64,000 nt of DNA from Tyto alba (Eukaryota > Chordata > Aves > Strigiformes > Tytonidae). Positions 50,401 through 62,400 of the stretch are shown here, piece by piece. The notes below the pieces were generated by a model that saw nothing but the letters and a program-made list of their open reading frames with translations, made no database searches and had not been told where the DNA came from. Location: the NCBI RefSeq assembly GCF_018691265.1, contig NW_024881316.1:10228819-10292818 (forward strand). The letters run 5' to 3'. Each line of letters begins with the position of its first letter. The stretch's first letter is position 1. The translations under genes and the position numbers were made by a program.

Positions 50401-53400
50401 AATAGCATCAGGAAAATACTTCTGTGAAGTTGCTGAGCATGAGCAAATGGTCTAGCAGTAGTATAGTGTCACTGTAGGTAGGGGAATGATCATTCTTTAC
50501 AATTAGGCCGTCAGTGCCTGGGAATGCTACTGCAGCAGTTTATGTTCCTGATAGGCATAATAAAGACAAGTGCTTTGTGTCTGTTCAGCAGCCTTTCTCT
50601 TGATAACTCAAAGTGTTGATGATCCTGCAAAAAGCTGTATATCCAGCCTTGTTCACTTAGGAGGAAGGTGGTTTGCATGGTGGAGCAGATGTGTGATATT
50701 CAAAATATTTGATGTGTGATTTTCAAACATTTAAGCTGTGGCCAGGAAATTGGAGTTGTGGCAAATCCATTCTTCAGTGCTACATGTTCCAGAATGCAAA
50801 TTTCCGCTTATATTTGGTGCCATTTCCCTCGTGAGTAGCAAAGTCACACGTGTAGTCCCTTATCAGATTCATCAACACTGTGCAAGACTCTAGAGATGCA
50901 CTAACGATATGTATCTAGTCATTTGTAGATAGCAGTGGCAAAGTAAGATTTTACTGCTGTTAGCTCTCCTTGCTTAGTAGTGACATGAAAGAGAGTAAGT
51001 GTAATACAGGAGAAAGGAGACTTCAGCTTCAGCATGGCTTAAGTTCAAATGAATTTATATTTGCATTTGTCAGAAACATCCACCCCTCTGAAGTTAATGG
51101 AATTGCTCAGTTATTTTGGGTTTGCTTTGGTGTGTCCTGAGCTATTGCTTGCAGTTGTAAAGTATGGTATGGAAAGGCTGCAAACTCATGTTCAACACCT
51201 GATGCAAATATACTGGTCTAATTAACATCTAGAAAGTATATTTGTTAACTAGAGCTGCCAGTGTAGTGTGAAATGCTCTGACATATTTAAGGATGCTCAG
51301 AACTTCACTGAGTATGTGTTTTGCTGCTAATTTTCCTTTGCTTATTGTCAAGTTTTCTCATTTTATCATTGCTGAGCTGGATACTTATAAAAGTAGAAAA
51401 CAACCTCGATAAGCTAGTCTTGAAATTTGAATGGATGGTATCTCATAAATGCTCACTTTTGAAAACAGTGAAGAGAGTCCCCTTTGAAAAGTGCTTCTGC
51501 TGTGTCAGTGCCCCAGTGTTCAGGCTGTAAGGTTTGGATATCTATTACAAATTATTTAAAATTTTAATTTAAAAAAAAGTACAGTTCCATAGTTCATTTT
51601 CAGTCTACTAAGTGAAAATAATTCAGGTAAATTACTTGAAAGTATTAGTAATACCTTTTTTTTTAATTACTCTGGTTCTTGAGTCTCTCTATAGGTAGTT
51701 TGACAAGTCAGTATTCTGCTGCTTACAAAATCTTAAATGTTATGTACTATGAAAATCATATATAACATTTTTATTTTTTTTAATGTGGTCAGATGTCTAA
51801 ATGTTATGGATTGATTTGATTCTTATAGGTTTACTGAACTTTATGTAGAAGAATTAAAAAATGAAGGAGACTTGCAAGTTCTTATCATGGATTATCTGAG
51901 GGGCTTGAATGTGAACAAAAATACAGTACAAGGAATTGTGAAGTAAGTTGGTTGTAATCTCTGCAAATCCTCAATAGAATAAGTCACAAAAAGAAAGAAT
52001 GTCAATGTAGTCTGTGGTTAGACTGCTTGGGGAGACACTATAATGCTCCCTCACAGCAGTTTGCATAGTCTTGGGAAACAGAAGAGGGAAGACATCCATC
52101 CTCTTCATTCTGAAGGTTTCTGTACTTGTGGGGAGATTTACTCATTCAGAATTGCTTTCTTTGTGGCACCAGTTAAAAATGTTGTTGCTACAGTCCTCTT
52201 TCCCATCTGAGAGACTAAAATGGTTTGTTTCTGTAGATCATACTGATGAAAGTCTTGTCTGTTTTATCAAGTTGCCTTTCTTTCCCCTAGTTTAAGGTGT
52301 ACTATCTCACTGCATTAACTTGAGCTGTTATGTGTTTAGAATACTTTGGGCTTATAGTCATTCTCTGTATATCAAGCTATCTCAAAAATAGGGTTCTAAA
52401 ATATTCTGTTGCTTTGATTCACTGACTATACAGATGGCAGAGTTTGGCATGGCTTCCCTAACCTGGAGCTTTTAGAAAAAGTGGCAGTTGGAGATAAACT
52501 TAAGTGTTTCATACTTTGGGTTTAATTCCTTAGAGCAATGATTTGATCAGTAACAGCACTATGTAACTTTATTTTTGCAGCTTTTATTTATCTGTGAGAA
52601 AGGAAGCAGAAACAAAGCTGGTGGATGGAACTGGCCACAGACCTCACTATAGTCTCCGTACACTTTGCAGGGCACTGAGATTTGCAGCATCTAACCCATG
52701 TAGCAGCATACCACGCTCACTGTATGAGGTAATTACCTACGCTGGCATTCGTTTAAGTGTGTATTCACTACAAAGACTGTTTGGGTAAAAGATCATCTTC
52801 TCTACGGAGTGCAGTATTGAACAGAAATGATTCTTTAATCTCTGTGGGTTTTTTGGTAATAATTTTGCATTTTATCACTGAAAATAACTTTTCTTCATAG
52901 GGCTTCTGTTTGAGTTTCCTGACACAGCTTGACAGAGATTCTCACCCAGTAGTTCAGAAGCTAATTTGCCAGCATATAGTCTCTGGCAACATCAAAAGTC
53001 TTCTCAAGCAGGTAGGTAACTAAGCCTATATAGAGCTGTTTAGTATTCAGAGTAAAATTTATTGACTTGTCTTCTCTGCCTTTTTCCCGTACATTTCCTT
53101 CTCACAGCCCTGTTTTTCATGTTATAAAGATAAGAGCTACTAAAAAAAAAATAATGCTGCTCCTTTGCAAGTTTTTACTTCTGCTTGCAATGCCCATATG
53201 TTAGCGAGTTTGTTTGTTAATTTGAAAAAAATGTGGAAGCCTGAATAATTACAGCATTGTGGAGTGTGGGCAGCTTAATACAGTGAATTCAACTGTAAAG
53301 CTTTCACAGGCTTTGAGGAGCTTTCACAGGCTCTTTATTTTTAGACTTTGAATGCTGAACATATGGATGCAAAGCAGACATCTGTGCTTTGTCTCTAATG

Positions 53401-56400
53401 GGAAAAGAAGAATCTCACTAGTGCTGGGAGCCCAGCATGAGTTTGCATGGGGGACTGGGCAGGTGGGATGGGGAAGCTAGTTGTAAGAGATAGATATTTG
53501 TTTCAGAATAAACCCCTTCATATTAGAATATATGTATAAATATAAAAAGATAAATGCCAGTTTCATGCTTGGGAGTGTACTTCAAAATTCAGTGCTAAAA
53601 TATATTCAAGACGTTTTTATCTTCATGGCACTGGCAAAGATTCCTACTTTATGACCTTGAAATAATCTGGTCATGCTATTCCTGTTATTTGTGTCTTGTG
53701 ACAAGGGCACAGTCCTTACTGCTGGAGTGCTCGGAGATTAATTTAAAATGACTTCTTACAGAATACGTTGCAGTAATGTAACCGTAGTTATCTTCATTAG
53801 CAAATTGAAACTCATTTGTATAATCTGTTGTTTCTGTCATGTGTCCTTAGCAAATACCAAAACCTCAAGGAGGGAGATTTGTATATATAGAAGGATACTG
53901 GATTTCAGCTGGGGATAAAGAGCCTACTGTAGATGACACTTATGTGCTAACCCCTTCAGTTAAGCTTAATCTGAAAGACATTGCTAGAGTTGTATCTGCA
54001 GGGTAAGTCTGTTTCAACTTTTCCATTAAAAAACAAAGATGTTTGTTTGGGCTTCGAGTGTTGGGGACTGTCTAGCTTTTATTGTTTGACATGAGTAATG
54101 TTTATTTTCCTTCTACTTTAGTTAACTTTTCATTATACATTGACTTGAAATTATACATGTATTTTTTGTTTCCTTAAACCATTTTACTACCATACCTAGG
54201 GGTATTTAAATTATAATCTAGAAATTTCCAGTTAGAATAACCTGCTTATTTCACACTGACATGTAAAGCTTCATGGGTTGCAGTTAGCACTTGGGAGTAA
54301 AGCTGTTTATGTTCCCCTGTTGGAGTATCCAAGATCATATGCTAAGTGAATGAAGTGGTGATATTTTGATAATGATGTGGATCTGTGAAAATTTCAAATA
54401 ATGTTGATATCTTGTCTATGAGAAAGATATGACCTGTGCTTCTAAATTACTATTTTGGTTATCCCTTGTAGGACTCATCCAGTGCTGATTCAAGGAGAGA
54501 CCTCTGTTGGTAAAACCAGTTTAATTTGCTGGTTGGCTGCTGCTACTGGGAATCACTGTGTAAGGATTAACAACCATGAGCATACTGACATCCAGGAATA
54601 TATTGGCTGTTATACATCAGATGCCTCTGGGAAGTTGATATTTAAGGAAGGTGAGTGGGCATGTTACATTTACTCCAAATTCCTGTCTCACTTCACTGCT
54701 TTTTTCTTCTTTTGTGCTTAACTTCTCTGTTTTATTACAATGGAGAGATGACCTGTCAAAGTTAGTAGTTGCATATTAACAATTGCTTATGTGAATTTCA
54801 GTGAATTCTTAAGAGTTCATGTTTGTCTCATCAGACTTGTCCTATTGGATATAAAGACTATAATTCAACAACTGAAACAATACTGTTGCTTCTGTTTCTG
54901 CATTAGCGTTTATACTGAGTTAAAACTGGCTGCTGAAAATATCTGAATGCATGCTTCTGTTAGATCTAGATTGTTAAATTTTTTTTAACTGTGACCTTTT
55001 CCTGTTCCCTCCAAGGCATTCTCATAGATGCAATGAGAAAGGGTTACTGGATTGTTCTAGATGAATTGAATTTGGCTCCCACTGATGTTCTGGAGGCTCT
55101 CAACCGTTTGTTGGATGATAACAGGGAGCTGTTCATTACTGAGACCCAGGAAGTTGTCAAAGCTCACCCTCGCTTCATGCTGTTTGCTACACAGAATCCC
55201 CCAGGACTCTATGGTGGCAGAAAGGTCCGTATGATCTCTTACTTTGAGTAGCTACAACTCTAGGGAATTTATCTTTCGTGCACCTAGAAGTGTGATATGG
55301 AAGCCATCAAGCTGAGTTCTGTTTAGGTTAGTTGCTTGTTTTGCAGGTGCCAAACTTCTAATTCGAGTAGTGGAGATTTAAGTGCTTTACTGAACTGCAG
55401 TTCTTCACGTGTGTTATATTTGACTCTGCATTTCTTGCTTGAGAGCACTGGAGAAGAGATTTGACTTAAGTTATTGATGTCTGTTTTGTACTGGTTTTGG
55501 CTGGAATAGTTAATTTTCTTCATAGTGGCTGGTATGGGGCTCTGTTTTGGATTTGTGACCACAACAGTGTTGATAACACAGGAATGTTTTCATTATTGCT
55601 GAGCAGCGCTTGCACAGAGTCAAGGACTTTTCTGCTTCTCAGACCACTCCACCAGCGAGTGGGCTGGGGGTGCACAAGGAGTTGGGAGGGGACACAGATG
55701 GGACAGGTGACCTCAACTAACCAAAGGGATATTCCATACCATATGACATCAGCAATAAAAACTGCAAGGGAGAAGGAGGAAGAGGGGGTTGTTTGGTGTT
55801 TGTTTCCCCAAATAACTATTGCTCACGACAAAGCCCTGATTTCCAGGAAATGGCTGAATGCTGATGGGAAGTGGTGAATGAATTCATAATTTTGCTTTGC
55901 TTGTGCACACACCTTTTGCTTTACCAATGAAACTGTCCTTATCTCAAAGCACAAGTTTTCTCACTCTTACCTTTCTGATTCTCTCCCCCATCCCATTGTA
56001 GGATGAGTGAGCAAGTGGCAGTTGGGTGCTTAGCTGCCTACCGCGGTTAAAACACAACACATTTTAAAGCTCTTGTCCTCATCCAGACTGTCTCTTGTGC
56101 TTGCTTTCAATGTTCATTTGTATGTGCTACTTTGTATGCCATGATACTATGCATATTTCCTTTGGATGTGGAGGGGAAGATACATTTAACAGGAGGAATA
56201 TCAAAGGAAAAACTTCAAGCTATAGTGTGTTCTCATATTTTAGGTTTTGTCCAGAGCCTTCAGAAATCGTTTTGTGGAACTGCATTTTGATGAACTGCCA
56301 AGTGCTGAACTGGAAACCATCCTGCACAAGCGATGTAGTTTGCCACCTTCTTATTGCAGCAAGCTTGTCAAAGTCATGTTAGACCTGCAAGTATGAGAGT

Positions 56401-59400
56401 CTTTCTTCTTTCTGTAGAAGACATGCAAACGTATTTCAGCATAAATGGTTGGGGGGGAGGTGTTGCTAACTGGCAGATATTTAAAAACCTAAACCATAAT
56501 TGATGGAAGAGAACCCACCAAAGTACTTAGTGCAGTGGTTAAGATAGAGAATAGGGAAGGTGATGTCAGATTTGAGAGAAAGCTAGCAGCAAAAAAATTG
56601 GTAACTAAAGGCCTTGGGATTTGTTGTGTAGAATAATCCTTTGCTCTGGGTCCAAAGTACAGTATTGGATTTGTAACTGTCTTTGGGTCATGCTAAATTC
56701 GGTATTATTTCTAATCAACAATTTTGGATGTGTTCTGACAGCCTTGTGTTTAACAGCCACTTAACACTTAGTATGTAGCTAAGACTATCTCATATTTAAA
56801 AGCAGTTGCAGCAACACAAACCAAAGCACAATTCAAATTGCTAACATACATTTTGGTGTAAAACCTAAGCTTGGGTTTTGTTTTATTCCAGATATCTATT
56901 TTCTTCTTAATATTTTTATTTATTATCATTGATATTATTTTGTTCCCAGTACCTACCAAATACCTCCTTAAAGGTAATTTGAGTTTGGGATTTGTGACTG
57001 TACTAGACTTTTTTTTCCTACAGTTTGTTTGAAATGTCACGTAAGAGAGCTCTGATCAGCTTTGTTTTAAGTATCCAGACAGGTTAATGAAAAAATGGCT
57101 CACGTTTTGTTCTTATGACAGTCTTACCGCAGAGGTTCAACGGTGTTTGCTGGGAAGCATGGGTTCATTACCTTGCGGGATCTGTTTCGTTGGGCTGAAA
57201 GGTACAGATTGGCAGAACAGCTGGAGAAGGAGTATGACTGGCTTCAGCACTTAGCAAATGATGGTGAGTCCTGCTGCCTCAGGTTTTTAAAGTGTCTGTA
57301 GTATTGCTTTCTAACCCTAGTTCTTAAGTATAAATTTTTGTTGCTGATTAACCAGGTAATAATTGCTTTCTCTTCCTCTGTTTAATAGGTTTTATGCTTC
57401 TGGCTGGCAGAGTCAGGAAACAGGAGGAGGTGGATGTTATTCAGAGCGTCCTTGAAAAACACTTCAAGAAGAAACTATATCCAGAGTCTCTCTTCTCAGG
57501 GGAAAGCATTAAAAACCTATTGGGTGAGTTTCCTAGAAGGACCACACTGGTAGTTCTCTAGATGTGACTGCAGCTGATGGATTGCTTTGTGTTGTGCAGC
57601 TAAATCCTCCATGCAGACGTCAGTGATGGACAGAGGTTTTAACCACATTGTCTGGACTCAAGGGATGAGGAGACTTGCCATTTTGGTGGGACGAGCCTTG
57701 GAGTTTGGTGAACCAGTACTGCTGGTGGGAGACACTGGGTAACCTTGGTTTTTGTGATACAGTTCTTTGTAGTGCTGCACAAGCCACTGAGTCAGACACA
57801 AAATGATTGTGTGGGCTTCAGTGCTTCTTTGGTCTGGGACATTTCAGCCTCTGTCATGGCAGCCTTGCAACTGCTTTTTTTTCACAGCTCCCATTTGAGG
57901 GGAAGCAATTGTATGTCTTTCAGCACAAGTCTTTAATGGGATTATCTGCATTATGCATAACTATATATAAATCATGTAGAAAGTAATAAAATTGAAATGA
58001 TCTGACTTCTGTCCCCACCTTTCACAAGGTGCCCTGTAGAATCTCACTGTGCCTCACTGGTGAGTGAACCTGCAGAATTCCATCAATGCAGATACTGATT
58101 TAAATAAAGGCATCTTGTGCAAGTCAGCAACAGCTGTTGTGCCAAAAATGGCTTCACTCTGCATACGTTCCTTACAAGGAAAGGAGAAGGAATTCTGCAC
58201 TCTAGGCCTTTGCCTCATAGCTCTTCAATGAAAGTATGAATTCGGTCCAAACTGAGCTGGTTTATTGTTTGGGGGGTTTTTTATTACTCCTCCCTTTCAA
58301 TTAAGTCACTTTGTTGCAGGTGTGGTAAAACTACCATTTGTCAGATCTTTGCGGCATTAACAAATCAGAAGCTATATTCAGTGAATTGCCACTTGCATAT
58401 GGAGACTTCAGACTTCCTGGGAGGACTGCGACCGGTCAGACAGAGGTCGCGAGACCAGGTTTGTCTTGCATCAATAATAGTTTGGATAGTGTGACCATGG
58501 AAGCAAAACGTAGCAATTATTAATGACCTTTCACTTCCTTTTCCATTTCTTAGGAGGAATCTGATGGTTCTAGACTCTTTGAATGGTGTGATGGACCTCT
58601 TGTTTTAGCAATGAAAGAGGAGGGCTTTTTTCTCCTTGATGAGATTTCTTTAGCTGATGATTCTGTACTAGAGCGACTTAACAGGTGTGTCTTAATTAAG
58701 TATCCTCAGCGTGTCTGTTCATTATACAAGCATGAACGGGGTAAATTCTGTTAGGCACATTTGCACATTTGTTTCCTGGCCTGGGTGAGCAGCTCTCTTA
58801 ATCACATAGTTCTTACTGAAAGGGAGAATGACCCAAATAATGCTGGGCTTGTTCATATGTCAACTTCTGTGCCAGTTTGGTTTGTTTTTCTAATTGTTCA
58901 TCCATATGACAGAGATGCCAGTTTTATCACAGTAACAGTTAGACAATTGTTGCTGCTTGTAATTTTAATTATAGCTTGGAGTAAGACAAGGTGGAACTGC
59001 CTTGTCTTTCCTAAGTCTTGGTGTCTTAATTTGTCTGAAAAAATAAAAGGTACTTTGATTGAAAAGCAGATACATGTGTGTTTGCTTGACATATGTTGGT
59101 ACACTGTGTTGGTTTTGAATGCCTTGATTGGTGCCATTACTTTCCATTTGGCTTCATACTGCTGCTACAGACTGATCTGCACTCAAATCGCTGTATTTGT
59201 TTCATGGACAAAAATGAGATGATGAAAAAATCCACTTTATTTAATAGCTTATGTCTCTGGATAAAAAATATAGGAACATAAACCCTAGTTCAGTTGAAGC
59301 TGTTTAAACAGTATCTGAAGACAGTTTGCAGAACTAGTCAAGTTGGAAAATAAAACTAAAATTTCCAGTTTACCATCTGCAATATTAATATTTTCAGCCT

Positions 59401-62400
59401 GACAGTGAGCTCTTGAGAATGATGCATCTTGTCAAATCTCAGAAACAAAATCTAGTTATTTCCCTCTTGTGTGTGTAAAAACTAGGGAAAGGTAAATTTC
59501 ATTTCATTATCTGCTTGCATGAGTATCCCACATTTTAGTCTTTTCCATTTCCCATTATATTGAGATGACTAGCAGCTATTTTTATTACCATATCCAAAAC
59601 CCCCACCACTCACTCAAACCCAGGACAACTTCTCTGTTACAGGCTGTTTTTTTTTGTTGATTCATTGCAGCTATCATTTTTCATGCAGTTTAGTTAACCT
59701 CTTTATTTTGACAGTGATACTAAGCAGTGTCTTTCTAAACATGTAACAACTCAAAATTTTACAGCTTTTAGTATACAGCTAATAAAAAACCAAAACTCCT
59801 CAAACCACAAAAACCTAGCAGACTGCTTCTCAGGTGTATAGTCAGCTTGAAGACTGGTTCATTGTGCAGATTTCTCTAGCTATTATGAATACAAATTTTG
59901 CCATTACTTTTGTAGAGTTGTGAGATATTTGGTCTTATTAGGCAAGTTTTTTGACTGATCATTTGAACTGAACCTTATCAACAAGACTGGGTAGAGTTTC
60001 CTTCTGAATAGAATCACAGATGTTGTCAATTGGGAGGATAAACAAATTTTAAATTTTTAATACGAATTCTAGGTCAATGAAAGTTTAATCAGGCCAATTA
60101 ATGTAATTTTCATTTTTAAGTGCCTTTTGAAGTGTGAAACAAAAACTAAAATAAAAAAAATTTTAACTTCCTCTCTAGTGTTCTTGAAGCTGAAAAGACA
60201 TTGGTACTTGCTGAAAAAGGTGGACGAGATGATGAAGAGAATGAGGTAGAACTATTAGTTGCAGGAAAGAAATTTCGTATCCTTGCGACCATGAACCCAG
60301 GAGGTGACTTTGGGAAAAAAGAGGTAAAAGTTAAGGCAACTGGAAGTACGTCATGCATCTTTTGGTCATATTGACTGGTCAGTGATTGGAGGAGCAGTGC
60401 AAAAATGCATCATGCCAATTCTGGCATTCATTGCTTCCTAATAGGCATCTGCTTCATTGCTCTAAAGGAGGATTAAGATGTTTTCCATCACTTCTGTGTG
60501 CTGTCATTTTGACAATATAATTCAATGCTCAGCAGAATGTCAAAGAAAATGTAAGGCCTCTTAATACTCTAGGTAGACTTGATATGTAGAATACTTCAAG
60601 TACAGAAAACGTAGCTTGTGAAGTCAGCTCTAACATGAGTCTGAAATAATGTGAAGTTGTGTAATAGATTAGTCTCTGTAATACTGTTCAGAAAGTGACA
60701 GAAGTCATCTTGTCATTCATGGTGAATATGAACATAACATTCTAAAAGACCTTTCTCACTAAATGAAAAAAAATGTTTCTGATGTTCGGCTTTAACTTAA
60801 GACAGGTTAAAAAAAAAGCAAACACCAAAACTTTTAAGCAGTTGTTAGAAGCTAGGACTAAAGAAAAGAACTATAAGCTCCTTTACCCCAAAAAAGATAG
60901 GTACTCCATTTAAAGACACAACATTGTAAAAAGCCATGTGTTTAAAGGGGATTTATTTCTATATCACGTTTTTGCTAGTGATTTTTGCTTGGCTAATTCA
61001 GCCAGAGGAAGAGAGGAGTTACAGAAACGAGTTGTAATTGAAGGCAAATATCCACGAGGTAGTTTGCTTCCATAAGCAAGGGGAGATTACAGAGCCATTA
61101 TTTGATACATGATGTCCTAGAATGAAATGGAGCTTTGATGCTTGCAAACTAGTTTGGTTTCTTCCTGTATGCTGTTGAACTTTTTAAGCCATTGCCTGCA
61201 TTGACGCCACCACTAAAAACCTTAAAATCCACATTCTCGCAAAGATTTTGTTACAAAGTGCCCTGTCAAAATTAGAGGGAAGGGTCTAGCTTGGTCACTT
61301 TATTTATTGTTTGCAAGTACTGTGGCTACAAGGCTATCAGTTGGCTGCAACCTTCAGGGATATGATCTAATGTAACTTGAGTTGCTCCGTCATTCTGTTT
61401 GTTTGCAGCTTTCTCCTGCATTGCGCAACAGATTTACAGAAATATGGTGTCCACAAAGCAATGGCCGTGATGATTTGATACAGATTGTAAAACACAATCT
61501 TCATCCAGGATTGTCTTTGGGTGGAATAAACCATCAAGGTGGGTACTTCTCCATGTGTTGGTATTCAAATGTTGTTAAAAAAAAAAAGTTAGGATGCTGC
61601 TAAATCTTCCTCAGAATTTACACCACTGTGTCTCTGTGTGAGTTGGCACAGACAGAATGGAGGAACAACCACAAAACTATGGATGAAATGTAAAGAATAA
61701 ATTAATTCTAATGACCTTGCAACCCAGGGGATCTCCACATCACTGCCCGGGCAGAGGCACACAAGCTGGGACACAGGCACCATGGAGCTTGGTCCTTGCT
61801 AGCCAGAAAGAGAAGAAAGAAAAGATCTCAAACCTGCTGCTTTTGCCTGTATATATTGGGGATTTTTGCAGATGTAGCTTTCCACTGTGCTTTGATCTTA
61901 CCCACAGCAGGGCAGGAATCTCAGGGATGTTTGATAAGGTGCCTCTGAGTCTATCACACGTCTGTTATCTAAACATAATCGATCACACAAAGCTAAACAA
62001 CAATTAGTATGGTATATGTGGGGTTTGACACCCCAGCTGCCTGTCACTTGAGTGTGTTTACAATTCTTCTCACCAATCTTCCACTGTATTCCCACAGTCC
62101 TTTCTTACTATAAGTACATCTCTGAGGACAGTTATAAAATATTTTGAACTTTGTTCTTCCCTCATTGTGTATGTTACATGGCTAGCCAGAAGTAAGTTCC
62201 AGGCTGTATTTACTTCACCATCCAGATAGTTGAATTAGCCCCAGCCCTTCGGTGCTCAATCTTAGTTTCAGTATAAGGTGTTGAAAGAACTAGTGCTTCA
62301 TTTTCTGCCAGCATCTTCACTGTTAGTATTAACCACTTGATTCTGTCTTATTACTTGAATTTAAAAGGGTCTGTAATGACAGCATAGGCATGGACTTACT

